The notes beneath the pieces are model-generated. The model was not told the DNA's origin, searched no databases, and saw only the letters and a list, made by a program, of their open reading frames with translations. A program made the translations under genes and the position numbers. From the NCBI RefSeq assembly GCF_013041805.1, contig NZ_JABDRI010000018.1:29653-93652 (forward strand): a DNA stretch of 64,000 nucleotides. Direction: 5' to 3'. Each line of letters starts with the position of its first letter. Positions within the stretch are counted from its first letter, which is position 1. Positions 1 to 9,750 of the stretch are shown in pieces. The stretch comes from Lutibacter sp. GTDB lineage: Bacteria > Bacteroidota > Bacteroidia > Flavobacteriales > Flavobacteriaceae.

Positions 1-428
1 TTTTCATTATCTTTATTACGAGCTAAATAACGCGCTACATAAACCATTAATACCAAACCGGCCAATGTTGAAGTTTGAAAACCGATTCCAATAAATGGAA
101 TTTGAATCCAACGACTTGCATTTGCACCTCCAATAGTAGTTCCTTGTGTAATGGTATAAATCAATAAAAATATAACCAGCGGAATCATTAATACTGACCC
201 TCCACTGAAATACCTAAAAGGAATTTTATGAACAGCATAAATAATTAAGAAACCACAAATCAATAAAAAAGCATGCTTGAATAAATGAAACGTAGTAGTT
301 CCATTATTTACTACATATACTAAATTTGTACTTGCACTATATACTGGTAAAAACGACAACACAGCCAATATGGTAACTATTGCCCAAATTGCGCGATCTC
401 CTTCAATATTTTTGAGTATATTTTTCAA
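1..428 (-). CDS. ftsW: FtsW, lipid II polymerase of the divisome (5' part only)
   Basis: This is the N-terminal part of a SEDS-family membrane glycosyltransferase that polymerises septal peptidoglycan together with FtsI. The visible 142 residues give several hydrophobic segments and typical FtsW stretches such as LSFLPVYSAS near residue 20, GGANASRWIQIP and GIGFQTSTLA. The reading frame runs off the left edge of the window, so the catalytic region is not seen. The start must be TTG (bases 428-426), because an in-frame TAG lies two codons upstream and no ATG occurs before the first membrane segment. It lies 22 bases after murD, as the last visible gene of the mraZ-to-ftsW cluster. Identity comes from motif and synteny together and is secure. 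Confidence 0.9.
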   Translation of the reverse strand, partial: MKNILKNIEGDRAIWAIVTILAVLSFLPVYSASTNLVYVVNNGTTTFHLFKHAFLLICGFLIIYAVHKIPFRYFSGGSVLMIPLVIFLLIYTITQGTTIGGANASRWIQIPFIGIGFQTSTLAGLVLMVYVARYLARNKDNE

Positions 429-450
429 GTTCTAGCTTCTAAAAATTAAA

Positions 451-1782
451 TTATAATTCTCTAACGGCTTGTTTAAATTTATTTCCTCTGTCTTCATAAT
501 TTTCAAATAAATCAAAACTAGCGCATGCTGGAGACAACAAAACATTATCTCCTTTTTCTGCAATTTTATATGCTACTTTAACCGCTTCTTCTGCACCTGC
601 AGTTTCCACGATTAAATCAACAACATTGTAAAATGTTTCTACAATTTTTCTATTATCGACCCCTAAACAAATTATTGCCTTAACTTTTTCTCGTACCAAC
701 GGCATTAAATCTAAATAATCATTTCCTTTATCTACTCCTCCAACTATCCAAAGTGTTGGAGATTGCATACTATCTAATGCATAAAATGTTGCATTCACAT
801 TTGTTGCCTTTGAGTCATTAATATAATCAACTCCGTTAATTGTTAACACCTTTTCCAGTCTATGCTCAGCACCTTCAAAATCCTCTAAACTTTCTCTTAT
901 TAAGTCTTTTCTAACTTTTAGTATTGAAGCTGCCATAGCCGCTGCCATAGCATTTTTTGTGTTATGTTTTCCTTTTAATGCTAGATTTGAAGTCTTCATT
1001 ATAGTATCTTCTATTTTATATTTTATTATTATTGTATCTTCTTTTAAATAAACACCTTTTTCTACTTCTTTTTTTAATGAAAATGGAACTAAAGTTGCCT
1101 TTACCTTATTGCGTTTTAACCAATCTAAAATAACTTCATCATCCGCGTCATAAATTAAAAAATCATCTTCTGTTTGATTTTTTGTAATTCTAAACTTTGA
1201 ATTGATATAATTTTCAAATTGATAATCATATCTATCTAAATGATCAGGAGTTATATTAGTAATAATTGCAATATGTGGTGCAAAATCTTCAATACCATCT
1301 AATTGAAAACTACTTAACTCCAACACATGAAATGCTGAATCTTTTTCAGCAACTTGTTGTGCAAAACTATTCCCAATATTTCCTCCCATACTTACATTAA
1401 GTTTAGCTTTTTTTAATATATTATTTACTAACATTGTTGTTGTAGTTTTACCATTTGATCCTGTAATACCAACAATAACTCCATTTGTAAATTTTGCCGC
1501 AAACTCAATTTCAGAAATTACCAAAATCCCTTTTTCCCTCAATGCTCTCACCACATTAACAGAATCTGGAATTCCCGGACTCTTCATAACCAAATCAGCA
1601 TCAAAAATTTTAACTTCTGTATGATTTCCTTCTTCAAAAGAAATATTATTATTTAAAAGAACTTTTTTATACTTTTTTGCAATTATTCCTTTATCAGAAA
1701 CAAAAACATTATATCCTTTTTGTTTTCCCAAAATGGCTGTTCCAACACCGCTTTCACCTGCTCCTAGGATAACTAATTTCAT
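451..1782 (-). CDS. murD: UDP-N-acetylmuramoylalanine--D-glutamate ligase
   Basis: MurD adds D-glutamate to UDP-MurNAc-L-Ala in the cytoplasm, the second amino-acid step of peptidoglycan precursor synthesis. The 443 residues match the usual family length. A Rossmann-like N-terminus (VILGAGESG) is followed by the Mur-ligase ATP loop GITGSNGKTT at residues 105-114, the central-domain NITPDHLDR stretch and the DSKATN motif near residue 323. Its ATG directly follows the mraY stop codon (TAAATG), which suggests translational coupling. It lies between mraY and ftsW in the usual order of the cluster. Confidence 0.97.
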   Translation of the reverse strand: MKLVILGAGESGVGTAILGKQKGYNVFVSDKGIIAKKYKKVLLNNNISFEEGNHTEVKIFDADLVMKSPGIPDSVNVVRALREKGILVISEIEFAAKFTNGVIVGITGSNGKTTTTMLVNNILKKAKLNVSMGGNIGNSFAQQVAEKDSAFHVLELSSFQLDGIEDFAPHIAIITNITPDHLDRYDYQFENYINSKFRITKNQTEDDFLIYDADDEVILDWLKRNKVKATLVPFSLKKEVEKGVYLKEDTIIIKYKIEDTIMKTSNLALKGKHNTKNAMAAAMAASILKVRKDLIRESLEDFEGAEHRLEKVLTINGVDYINDSKATNVNATFYALDSMQSPTLWIVGGVDKGNDYLDLMPLVREKVKAIICLGVDNRKIVETFYNVVDLIVETAGAEEAVKVAYKIAEKGDNVLLSPACASFDLFENYEDRGNKFKQAVREL

Positions 1783-3009
1783 TTATCGCAACTTTAAAGT
1801 TACTATTGCAAATACCGCTAATAAAATTCCAATAATCCAAAAGCGAGTAACAATTTTACTTTCATGATATCCAGTTTTTTGATAATGATGATGCAATGGT
1901 GACATTTTAAAAATTCGCCTTCCTTCTCCATACTTTTTTCTAGAATATTTAAAGTAACTTACCTGAAGTATCACTGATAAAGTTTCAATGAAAAACACTC
2001 CTGCTAAAATGGGAATTAATAATTCCTTACGAACTGATATTGCTAAAACAGCAATAATACCTCCAATAGTTAAGCTACCTGTATCTCCCATAAAAACTTG
2101 AGCGGGGTAGGTGTTATACCATAAAAACCCAACTAAAGCACCAACAAACGCTGCGATAAAAATGGTCATTTCTCCAGAATTTGGTATGTACATAACATCC
2201 AAATAATTAGCGAAAATAATATTACCCGAAACCCACGCAAAAATCCCTAATGTAAGAACAATGATTGCCGAAGATCCTGCCGCTAACCCATCAATACCGT
2301 CTGTTAAATTTGCTCCATTCGAAACTGCAGTTATAATAAAAATTACAATAGGGATAAAAATTATCCAAGCGTAATCCTTCAAACCTTTTCCAAACAATTC
2401 CAAAACACTCGCATACTCTAATTCATTATTTTTTAAAAATGGAATTGTTGTTTTTGTAGATTTCTCAGCATCCGCAAATAAAACTGGAACCCCCTTTTCT
2501 GTAACATATTGATCCTTTACAGGTAACTTTTCTTTCATAGTTACACTAGGATGAAAATAAAGCATTGCACCAACAAAAATCCCCAAAGTAACCTGACCCA
2601 AAATTTTGAATCTTCCTTTTAGTCCGTCTTTGTCTTTTTTGAAAATTTTAATATAATCATCAATAAACCCAATTGCACCCATCCACAAGGTTGTAACAAT
2701 TAACAGAATTATATATATGTTATCTATTTGAGCAAATAATAATACCGGTATTAAGGTTGCTAAAATTATAATTACACCTCCCATTGTTGGTGTGCCAGCT
2801 TTTTCTACTTGTCCTTCAAGTCCTAAATCCCTCACCGATTCACCTACTTGCATTCGCTGTAAATAATTGATAATTCTTTTTCCATAAATTGTTGAAAAAA
2901 GTAATGAAAGAATAAAAGCCAATGCAGATCTAAAAGAGATATATTGAAATAACCCTGCTCCTGTTACATTGTAATGATTTTCTAAATATTCAAATAAATA
3001 ATATAACAT
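1783..3009 (-). CDS. mraY: Phospho-N-acetylmuramoyl-pentapeptide-transferase
   Basis: MraY transfers phospho-MurNAc-pentapeptide to undecaprenyl phosphate and makes lipid I at the inner membrane. The protein is a 408-residue multi-spanning membrane protein. It shows the catalytic Asp pair in GFIDDYIK (D117, D118), the [10 protein letters not shown] motif at 234-243, MGDTGSL near 309 and the HHHYQKTGY loop near the C-terminus. It is about 50 residues longer than the E. coli enzyme. The extra residues lie around 155-205, between membrane segments, an insertion that I associate with Bacteroidota MraY. It is embedded between murE and murD. Confidence 0.97.
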   Translation of the reverse strand: MLYYLFEYLENHYNVTGAGLFQYISFRSALAFILSLLFSTIYGKRIINYLQRMQVGESVRDLGLEGQVEKAGTPTMGGVIIILATLIPVLLFAQIDNIYIILLIVTTLWMGAIGFIDDYIKIFKKDKDGLKGRFKILGQVTLGIFVGAMLYFHPSVTMKEKLPVKDQYVTEKGVPVLFADAEKSTKTTIPFLKNNELEYASVLELFGKGLKDYAWIIFIPIVIFIITAVSNGANLTDGIDGLAAGSSAIIVLTLGIFAWVSGNIIFANYLDVMYIPNSGEMTIFIAAFVGALVGFLWYNTYPAQVFMGDTGSLTIGGIIAVLAISVRKELLIPILAGVFFIETLSVILQVSYFKYSRKKYGEGRRIFKMSPLHHHYQKTGYHESKIVTRFWIIGILLAVFAIVTLKLR

Positions 3010-3013
3010 GCTT

Positions 3014-4477
3014 TTAGCTTTCTATGGATTTTAACAGTTTAGTTATTTTTTCATAATCGTCGAAATGCGATCGCTTTCCATTCACTTCTTGATACGTTTC
3101 ATGCCCTTTTCCTGCTATTAAAATAATATCTCCATTATGAGCAAATTTGGTTGCTGTTTTAATAGCTTGTTCTCTATCTAAAATCGATACTGTTTTTTTA
3201 AAATTTTGAGGCTCAACTCCAGCTTCAATTTCCTCAATAATTGATTGTGGATTTTCACTTCTTGGATTGTCTGAAGTAAAAATCACCTGTGTACTCAACT
3301 GAGAAGCTATTCGTCCCATGATTGGACGTTTGGCTTTATCGCGATCTCCACCACATCCCACAACGGTAATAATTTGTTCATTACCCGTTTTTATATTATT
3401 AATGGTTTCTAATACATTTTTTAAAGCATCTGGCGTATGTGCATAATCAATTACAGCTGTAATACCATTGCTAGAAATAAAATGTTGAAACCTACCGCTG
3501 ACACTTTCTAATTCACTAATATGTGTTAGTGTTTCCGTAGAATCTAAACCTAACAAATTAGCAACTCCATACACAGCAACTAAATTATAAGCATTAAAAC
3601 TACCTGTTAATTTTGTCCAAACTTCATTTCCATTGATATTGAGTAATAGCCCTGAAAATTGATTTTCCAAAATTTTAGCTTTAAAATTTGCCATCGTTTT
3701 TAAAGCATAGCCGTATTTTTTTGCAATTGTATTTTGAAGCATTACTCCTCCATTTTTATCATCAATATTTACCAAGGCAAAAGCAGACTTTGGCAAACCA
3801 TCAAAAAATGATTTTTTTACATCTCTATATTCCTTAAATGTTTTATGATAATCTAAATGATCGTGTGTTAAATTTGTAAATACACCTCCACTAAATTGCA
3901 ACCCTTCTGTTCTTTTTTGATGAATTCCGTGAGAACTAACTTCCATAAAACAATAATCAATACCTAACTCAACCATTTCATTTAAGTACTTATTAATTAA
4001 AACAGAATTTGGTGTAGTGTGAGTCGCTTCATATTGAAATGTATCAACCATAATTTTAACAGTTGACAAAAGCCCTGTTTTATAACCCGCTTTTTGAAAC
4101 AATTGATATAATAGCGTTGTAATTGTAGTTTTTCCATTTGTACCAGTAACACCAACTAATTTTAATTTTGAAGAAGGATTATCGTAAAAATTGGAAGCTA
4201 TAATTGCTAATGCGCTATTTGAATCCTCAACTTGGATATAGGTAACATTTTCAACTATTTTAGTTGGTAAATCTTCACAAACAATTGCACTTGCTCCTAA
4301 ACTAATTGCTTTATCAATAAATTTATGTCCATCAAACACAAGACCTTTTTGAGCAACAAACAAACTATTTGACTTAACTTCTCTAGAATCAAATTCAATG
4401 CTTTGTACTTGTTTTTCAGTACTGCCATAAATAGCATTGATACTAACCTTATATAATATGTCTTTAATTAACCTCAA
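3014..4477 (-). CDS. murE: UDP-MurNAc-tripeptide synthetase, meso-diaminopimelate adding
   Basis: MurE adds the third residue to the peptidoglycan stem peptide. The 487 residues include the ATP loop GTNGKTT at 112-118 and the substrate signature DNPRSE at 403-408. The DNPR form is the known marker for meso-diaminopimelate rather than lysine, so the wall of this organism should be of the DAP type. The ATG abuts the stop codon of ftsI, so the two genes are almost certainly cotranscribed. Spacing to mraY is 4 bases. Confidence 0.97.
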   Translation of the reverse strand: MRLIKDILYKVSINAIYGSTEKQVQSIEFDSREVKSNSLFVAQKGLVFDGHKFIDKAISLGASAIVCEDLPTKIVENVTYIQVEDSNSALAIIASNFYDNPSSKLKLVGVTGTNGKTTITTLLYQLFQKAGYKTGLLSTVKIMVDTFQYEATHTTPNSVLINKYLNEMVELGIDYCFMEVSSHGIHQKRTEGLQFSGGVFTNLTHDHLDYHKTFKEYRDVKKSFFDGLPKSAFALVNIDDKNGGVMLQNTIAKKYGYALKTMANFKAKILENQFSGLLLNINGNEVWTKLTGSFNAYNLVAVYGVANLLGLDSTETLTHISELESVSGRFQHFISSNGITAVIDYAHTPDALKNVLETINNIKTGNEQIITVVGCGGDRDKAKRPIMGRIASQLSTQVIFTSDNPRSENPQSIIEEIEAGVEPQNFKKTVSILDREQAIKTATKFAHNGDIILIAGKGHETYQEVNGKRSHFDDYEKITKLLKSIES

Positions 4478-6469
4478 CTAAATTAATTTTAATACTATTG
4501 TTGCTCCTTTTACTAGCTTTTCACCAGCATTTATTGATTGTTCGTTCACTTTCCCCTCACCTTGAAAATTTACAGTTAAACCTATATTTTCAAGTAAAGA
4601 AATGGCATCCATAGCTGCCATTCCTTTTACATTTGGGATTGAAGTAAATTCCTTGTTTGATTTTGAATAATATGTATCATAGCTATTTTTAACACTTGCA
4701 AAATTTGGTGCAACATTATCAATCTTATTAATAATATAATTTGAAGTATAAATTTTTTGTGCTATATCTTTAAATACTGGGCCAGAAACATCAGCTCCAT
4801 AAAAACCAGTTTTAATATCAGGTTTATGAATAACTACAATGCAAGAGTACTTGGGATTTTCAGCTGGAAAATACCCAGTAAATGACGAAATATACTTCTT
4901 GTCTTTTTGCCATTCCACACTATTTCCATATTCTGTTCTGGCAGTACCTGTTTTACCTGCCATGGAGAAATGTTCGTCATACAATTTTTGACCAGTTCCT
5001 CTTACCACTACATTTTTCAAAATTTCTTGAACTTTACTAATCGTCTCTTTTGAGCAAATTTGAGGGTCAATTACTTCTTTTTCGAAAACTTGAACATTTT
5101 TATTCCAAGCACGAATTTCTTTTACAAATTTTGGTTTTATCATTTCACCATTATTTGCAATTGCATTGTAAAATGTCAACGTTTGTAAAGGCGTTAATGT
5201 GAGATTGTAGCCATAAGCTATAGATGCTAATGCATTTTTACTCCATATTTCATCTCCTGGACTTGGAATATTTGGCTTCCCTTCTCCTTTTATTGATAGC
5301 CCAATTTGATTATTTAAATGCATTTTTTTTAAGCTATTTATAAACTTGTCAGGTTGCTCATAAAAATTTTCATCAATCAATCTGGCAAATCCAATATTTG
5401 AAGAAACCTCTAAGGCACGGGCCGCAGAAATTTTACCATATCCACCTCTTTTAGAATCATTAATATATCTTCCGTGCATTTTAAATCTTCCTTCACCAGT
5501 ATCAACAACTGTGCTTGTATCAATTGCTCCTAATTCTAAAGCTGCAACCATTGACATTACTTTAAAAGCTGATCCAGGTTCATGAGATTCATAAATTGCA
5601 TAGTTTCTTTTCTCATAATATTTCCCTTGGGAACTTCTTCCTAGGTTAGAAATTGCTTTAATTTCACCTGTCTTAGTCTCCATAACAACTACACAACCAT
5701 GCTCTGCTTGATAATACTCCAATTGTTTTAACAAAGAATGATGAGCAATATCTTGAATGTTAATATCAATAGTGGTTACAATATCTTTACCATCAATTGG
5801 CTCCTTTTCATTTGTATCATTTATTGGTTTCCATTGACCTTGAGCAATTTTTTGTTTCATTCTCCAACCGTGCTTTCCTTTCAAATAACTTCTGTATGCA
5901 CCTTCAATTCCTGGCCCACCTCTGTAATCATCATAACCTATAGTTCTTTCAGCAACTTTACCTAGTGGATGTGCTCTCACTGTAGACTGCTCTGCAATAA
6001 AGCCTCCTTTATACATTCCTAACTTAAAAATTGGAAAACTCTTAATCTTCATATAATCGTTATATCCCAATTTTTTAGTAATAAACAAATACCGGTTTCT
6101 ATTGTTTCGTGCTTTTCTAATTTTTGATTCCCAATAAGAAGCTTTATTTCCAAGCATTGTTGATAACTCAACAGAAAGATTTCTTATTTCATTTTCAAAT
6201 ACTTTTGCATCAACTGTAACAGCATCCATTCTAATTTCATATTGAGACATTGATGTTGCTAATAAACTCCCATCAGCTGAAAAAACATTTCCTCTATTTG
6301 CAAAGATGGTGTCGTTTCTAAGTGTCAATTGTTCTGACAAGTTTCTATATTTTTCACCATCAGCAAATTGAATAGTTGTTAGTCTAAAAATTATAGCTAT
6401 TAAAAACAACGTGATAAATACGAATACAACGTATAGTTTATTTAATATGTTTTTTTGTGTAACAGCCAA
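4478..6469 (-). CDS. ftsI: Penicillin-binding protein 3-type septal transpeptidase with one PASTA domain
   Basis: FtsI crosslinks septal peptidoglycan and works with FtsW. The 663-residue protein has a short cytoplasmic tail and one membrane anchor at about residues 11-30, a PBP dimerisation region to about 230, and a transpeptidase domain with the three expected motifs: SAFK (Ser300, Lys303), SSN (356-358) and KTG (506-508). A single PASTA domain follows at about 606-663. A C-terminal PASTA domain is absent from E. coli FtsI. It lies 2 bases after ftsL and abuts murE. Confidence 0.96.
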   Translation of the reverse strand: MAVTQKNILNKLYVVFVFITLFLIAIIFRLTTIQFADGEKYRNLSEQLTLRNDTIFANRGNVFSADGSLLATSMSQYEIRMDAVTVDAKVFENEIRNLSVELSTMLGNKASYWESKIRKARNNRNRYLFITKKLGYNDYMKIKSFPIFKLGMYKGGFIAEQSTVRAHPLGKVAERTIGYDDYRGGPGIEGAYRSYLKGKHGWRMKQKIAQGQWKPINDTNEKEPIDGKDIVTTIDINIQDIAHHSLLKQLEYYQAEHGCVVVMETKTGEIKAISNLGRSSQGKYYEKRNYAIYESHEPGSAFKVMSMVAALELGAIDTSTVVDTGEGRFKMHGRYINDSKRGGYGKISAARALEVSSNIGFARLIDENFYEQPDKFINSLKKMHLNNQIGLSIKGEGKPNIPSPGDEIWSKNALASIAYGYNLTLTPLQTLTFYNAIANNGEMIKPKFVKEIRAWNKNVQVFEKEVIDPQICSKETISKVQEILKNVVVRGTGQKLYDEHFSMAGKTGTARTEYGNSVEWQKDKKYISSFTGYFPAENPKYSCIVVIHKPDIKTGFYGADVSGPVFKDIAQKIYTSNYIINKIDNVAPNFASVKNSYDTYYSKSNKEFTSIPNVKGMAAMDAISLLENIGLTVNFQGEGKVNEQSINAGEKLVKGATIVLKLI

Positions 6470-6471
6470 TT

Positions 6472-6801
6472 TTAGTTGTTTTTTGAAGTTACCCTTATAA
6501 CTTGTGGCGGATTGTCACTTGGTTTTAATTCCAAATCCAATACTTTATTTCTAATTGTTGATTCTAATTTTAATTTCATTGAAATTGAACGCGTATCAAC
6601 AAATTCTGATTGCAATTCTTTTATTTGTTTATTTAATCTTGCAATCTCCATCACTTTTTTATCTGAGCTATGCGAACTTGCAATCATTAGCAACATTAAC
6701 ATCACCACAAACAAAATAAAGCGCCAATTTTTAAAGGAATTATCACTTACTAAAAAATTCCCTTTTAATATATCGTATATGCTTCTCTTGAATGTTGACA
6801 T
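6472..6801 (-). CDS. ftsL: FtsL-like small bitopic divisome protein
   Basis: This 109-residue protein has a basic N-terminal tail, one membrane segment at about residues 27-44 (ILFVVMLMLLMIA) and a following heptad-like coiled-coil region of about 50 residues (ARLNKQIKELQSEF). That is the architecture of FtsL, which links FtsW/FtsI to the early divisome. Sequence conservation in FtsL is very low, so the assignment relies on topology and on position between rsmH and ftsI. Its start ATG overlaps the rsmH stop codon by one base (TAATG arrangement). Confidence 0.85.
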   Translation of the reverse strand: MSTFKRSIYDILKGNFLVSDNSFKNWRFILFVVMLMLLMIASSHSSDKKVMEIARLNKQIKELQSEFVDTRSISMKLKLESTIRNKVLDLELKPSDNPPQVIRVTSKNN

Positions 6802-7709
6802 TATTTTAATGTTGCTATTCTCAATTTTGCACTTCTAGCTCTATTATTTTCTTTTATTTCCTGAAAAGAAGGAACAATCATTTTTCCTACTTTTTTCATC
6901 GGAACATTTATATTTCCATAAAAATCCTTTTCTGGCTCACCCTCAAAAAGTCCGTTTCTAATAAATCTTTTAACCAATCTATCTTCTAAGGAATGATATG
7001 AAATTACACTCAAACGCCCTTCTGTATTCAACACTTCCGGTATCTGTAACAAAAATTCTTTCAATACTTCAATCTCTTGATTTACCTCTATTCGAATAGC
7101 TTGAAATATTTGAGCTAAAACCTTATGTTCAACAGATTTTGGCACAAATGCACTTAATACTTCTTTTAATTGAAAACTTGTTCTAATTTTCTTTTCAGCT
7201 CTAGTTTCAACTATTTTTTTCGCAATAGCTCTAGCATTTCTTAACTCTCCATATTGAAACAATACATCTGCTAATTTTTCTTCAGTATAGAAATTAACCA
7301 CTTGAAAAGCTGATAACTCATCTGATTGATTCATTCTCATATCCAAATCCGCGTCAAATCTTGTTGAGAATCCACGATCAGCTTCATCGAACTGATGAGA
7401 TGAAACACCCAAGTCTGCTAAAATTCCATCTACTTTTTTCACTCCATAAAAACGCAAATACCTTTTTATAAATCTAAAATTCTGAGGAATCAACGTAAAA
7501 CGTTCATCATCAATTATATTATTTTTTGCATCATCATCTTGATCAAAAGCAAATAGTTTTCCTTTTTCATTTAACCTACTTAATATTTCTTTTGAATGAC
7601 CTCCACCACCAAAAGTAACATCAACATATACTCCGTTTGGCTTTATATTCAAACCATCCACACTTTCTTTAAGTAAAACAGGGTTATGATACTCCATCAT
7701 CATCGTCAA
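6801..7709 (-). CDS. rsmH: 16S rRNA m4C1402 methyltransferase
   Basis: RsmH (MraW) methylates N4 of C1402 in the ribosomal decoding centre. The 302 residues show the SAM-binding stretch YVDVTFGGGGHSKEIL near residue 28, DLGVSSHQFDEADRGFS around 98-114 and the late VISYHSLEDRLVKRF motif. The N-terminus has four candidate starts (M at 1, 3, 4 and 5), so the exact start is open by a few codons. The gene overlaps the end of mraZ by 26 bases, as is common in this cluster. Confidence 0.96.
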   Translation of the reverse strand: MTMMMEYHNPVLLKESVDGLNIKPNGVYVDVTFGGGGHSKEILSRLNEKGKLFAFDQDDDAKNNIIDDERFTLIPQNFRFIKRYLRFYGVKKVDGILADLGVSSHQFDEADRGFSTRFDADLDMRMNQSDELSAFQVVNFYTEEKLADVLFQYGELRNARAIAKKIVETRAEKKIRTSFQLKEVLSAFVPKSVEHKVLAQIFQAIRIEVNQEIEVLKEFLLQIPEVLNTEGRLSVISYHSLEDRLVKRFIRNGLFEGEPEKDFYGNINVPMKKVGKMIVPSFQEIKENNRARSAKLRIATLK

Positions 7710-8160
7710 ATTTTACAGTTCCCATAACCTCTTCCGCTAATTCTCCAAAACCATCAGCTAAATCTTCAACTACTTTTTCGTATGCTTCTTTGTCCCAAAC
7801 CTCAATAATATTCACTGCTGAAGAAAGCACTACATCTTTCGTAATTCCCGCAAATGTTTGTAAGTCTTTCGGAATTAATAGTCGACCTGAAGCATCTAAT
7901 TCAATAATTTTTACACCTGCTGTAAACCTTCTAATAAAATCATTATTCTTTTTTACAAATCTGTTAAGCCTGTTAACTTTTGACATCAAAACATTCCATT
8001 CCGACATTGGATACAATTCTAAACATGGATGGAAAACAGCACGTTTAATCACAAACCCTTCTTGAAGAATGGGTGAAAGCTGTTTCTTTAATGCTGACGA
8101 AAGGGTAAGTCTTCCTTTAGTATCAGCTTTACATTCGTATGTCCCAATTAAATTTACCAT
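7684..8160 (-). CDS. mraZ: Transcriptional regulator MraZ of the division and cell wall cluster
   Basis: MraZ is an AbrB-like DNA-binding protein that forms a ring and represses its own cluster by binding direct TGGGN repeats. The start chosen at base 8160 gives 158 residues beginning MVNLIGTYECKADTKGR, which matches the conserved family N-terminus. A longer reading frame reaching 8211 would run into the regulatory region and is not preferred. A second copy of the DxxGRxxxP-type half-domain is visible at ELDASGRLLIPKDL. Three MraZ boxes lie 37 bases upstream, so autoregulation is expected. Confidence 0.93.
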   Translation of the reverse strand: MVNLIGTYECKADTKGRLTLSSALKKQLSPILQEGFVIKRAVFHPCLELYPMSEWNVLMSKVNRLNRFVKKNNDFIRRFTAGVKIIELDASGRLLIPKDLQTFAGITKDVVLSSAVNIIEVWDKEAYEKVVEDLADGFGELAEEVMGTVKFDDDDGVS

Positions 8161-8178
8161 GGTTAAATTGACTGTATT

Positions 8179-8186
8179 CAAAAATA
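8179..8186 (-). promoter_or_regulatory. Candidate -7 box for the mraZ cluster
   Basis: The minus strand reads TATTTTTG, a full match to the Bacteroidota -7 consensus TAnnTTTG, about 19 bases before the mraZ start. The nearest upstream TTG, the expected -33 type element, lies only 14 bases away and falls inside the MraZ boxes. Spacing is therefore shorter than usual. The overlap with the operator fits repression by promoter occlusion. Confidence 0.5.
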
Positions 8187-8196
8187 TAAATTTTTT

Positions 8197-8221
8197 CCCA
8201 CAATTCCCCACTTTTACCCAC
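8197..8221 (-). promoter_or_regulatory. MraZ operator: three GTGGG boxes with 10-bp period
   Basis: On the minus strand three direct repeats GTGGGT, GTGGGG and GTGGGA start exactly 10 bases apart (GTGGG at 8221-8217, 8211-8207 and 8201-8197). MraZ of other bacteria is known to bind TGGGN repeats separated by 5 bases, and this array fits that rule exactly. It stands directly upstream of mraZ, so it should be the autoregulatory operator of the division cluster. Confidence 0.88.
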
Positions 8222-8336
8222 TTTGTTAATAACTTTTAGAATTCCTACTCTTGAAACAACTAATTTTTTGAAAAACAGCGAATTAAATTTTTATTTACCT
8301 TCAATTATAAAAAAGTGGTATTTTAGAAAAAAAAAC

Positions 8337-8344
8337 TACCTTTG
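8337..8344 (+). promoter_or_regulatory. Candidate -7 box for the hydrolase-engB-rluA unit
   Basis: The plus strand reads TACCTTTG, a full match to TAnnTTTG, 25 bases before the hydrolase ATG. No convincing -33 TTG is present at the usual distance. The box would give a short leader of about 18 bases and divergent transcription away from mraZ. Confidence 0.5.
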
Positions 8345-8369
8345 TGGTCAGGATAAAAATTGAAATTTA

Positions 8370-9134
8370 ATGGGTAAAACTCTTATAAAAGAAGGAAAAT
8401 TTAGTTATTTAGAAGCTGGAGAAGGACAGCCAATAATTATACTTCACGGGCTAATGGGAGCTTTAAGTAATTTTGATGATGTTTTGAGCTATTTTTCTGC
8501 TAAAGGTTACAAGGTAATTATTCCTGAACTTCCAATTTATTCTTTACCATTGTTAAAAACAAATGTTAAAAGCATTTCTAAGTTTTTAAAAGAATTTATG
8601 ATTTTTAAAAATATTGACAATGCTATTCTACTCGGAAATTCTTTAGGAGGACATATTGCCTTATATTTTACAAAATTAAATTTAAAAAATGTTTCTGGAC
8701 TTGTACTTACAGGAAGTTCTGGCTTGTATGAAAAATCGATGGGAGACACTTACCCTAAGAGAGGAAATTACGAGTATATAAAAGAAAAAACACAAGAAGT
8801 ATTTTACGATCCTGAAATTGCAACTAAAGAGGTTGTTGATGAAGTATACTCTTCAGTTAATGATAGAAGCAGAGTTATAAAAACACTAGCAATTGCTAAA
8901 AGTGCTATTAGACATAATATGGCGAAAGATTTGCCAGATATGAATACTCCAACCTGCTTAATTTGGGGTAAAAATGACCTTGTAACTCCTCCTGAAGTTG
9001 CTATCGACTTCCAAAAATTAATGCCAGATGCGAATTTATATTGGATTGACAAGTGCGGACACGCCCCTATGATGGAGCATCCTGAAGAATTTAATAGAAT
9101 TCTAGAAAACTGGCTAAAAGAAAGAAACTTATAA
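8370..9134 (+). CDS. Alpha/beta-fold hydrolase
   Basis: A 254-residue alpha/beta hydrolase with no signal peptide, so cytoplasmic. The nucleophile elbow is GNSLGG (Ser91), the acid is likely Asp203 in WGKNDLVTP, and the base His231 in KCGHAPMMEHP. The oxyanion HG motif LHGLMG is at 25-30. The catalytic triad is complete, but the substrate cannot be read from the sequence. It is the first gene of a tight unit (3 bases to engB) and divergent from mraZ. A role as esterase or C-C bond hydrolase is possible, and a housekeeping function is only suggested by the neighbours. Confidence 0.88.
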   Translation: MGKTLIKEGKFSYLEAGEGQPIIILHGLMGALSNFDDVLSYFSAKGYKVIIPELPIYSLPLLKTNVKSISKFLKEFMIFKNIDNAILLGNSLGGHIALYFTKLNLKNVSGLVLTGSSGLYEKSMGDTYPKRGNYEYIKEKTQEVFYDPEIATKEVVDEVYSSVNDRSRVIKTLAIAKSAIRHNMAKDLPDMNTPTCLIWGKNDLVTPPEVAIDFQKLMPDANLYWIDKCGHAPMMEHPEEFNRILENWLKERNL

Positions 9135-9137
9135 CTA

Positions 9138-9749
9138 ATGAAAATCAAAACAGCTGATTTTGTAATTAGTAATTCCGATGTGGCTAAATGTCCAAAAGAA
9201 AGGTTGCCAGAGTATGCATTTATTGGACGTTCTAATGTTGGAAAATCATCCTTAATTAATATGCTAACTGGTCAAAATAAGTTAGCGAAAACCTCAGGAA
9301 GACCCGGAAAAACACAACTTATTAATCATTTTAAAATAAATAACAATTGGTTTTTAGTGGATTTGCCAGGATATGGTTATGCAAGAGTTTCCAAAACTGT
9401 TAAAAAAACTTTTCAAAGTTTTATAAAAAATTATTTCTTACAACGTGAGCAACTAATCTGTTCTTTTGTACTAGTTGACTGCAGACATGAACCTCAGAAA
9501 ATTGATTTAGAGTTTATGGAGTTTTTAGGTGAAAATGAGATTCCATTTTGTATTATTTTTACAAAATCAGATAAATTAAAACTCTCTGAATTAAATAAAA
9601 ATATCAAACTGTATACTAAAAAAATGACGAGCACTTTGTGGGAAACAATGCCACAATATTTCGTTACTTCAGCAAGTTCCTCAAATGGGAAAGAAGAAGT
9701 ACTTCAATATATTGATGAAATAAATCAGCAGCTCTCAGATAATTTATAA
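9138..9749 (+). CDS. engB: Ribosome biogenesis GTPase EngB/YsxC
   Basis: A 203-residue TRAFAC-class GTPase needed for late 50S ribosome assembly in other bacteria. G1 is GRSNVGKSS at 30-38, G2 lies in the TSGRPGKTQ stretch, G3 is DLPGYG and G4 is FTKSDK. The length agrees with the family. It is 3 bases downstream of the hydrolase and one base from the following pseudouridine synthase, so the three genes form one transcription unit. Confidence 0.95.
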   Translation: MKIKTADFVISNSDVAKCPKERLPEYAFIGRSNVGKSSLINMLTGQNKLAKTSGRPGKTQLINHFKINNNWFLVDLPGYGYARVSKTVKKTFQSFIKNYFLQREQLICSFVLVDCRHEPQKIDLEFMEFLGENEIPFCIIFTKSDKLKLSELNKNIKLYTKKMTSTLWETMPQYFVTSASSSNGKEEVLQYIDEINQQLSDNL

Positions 9750-9750
9750 A

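Noticed and set aside
6476..6838. A 120-codon plus-strand frame opposite ftsL
   Set aside because: It lies fully across ftsL and the rsmH end, has no start signal and no family resemblance, and the minus-strand genes are certain.
8161..8211. Longer MraZ N-terminus starting at 8211
   Set aside because: It would translate the promoter box and the first MraZ box region and adds 17 residues not typical of the family.
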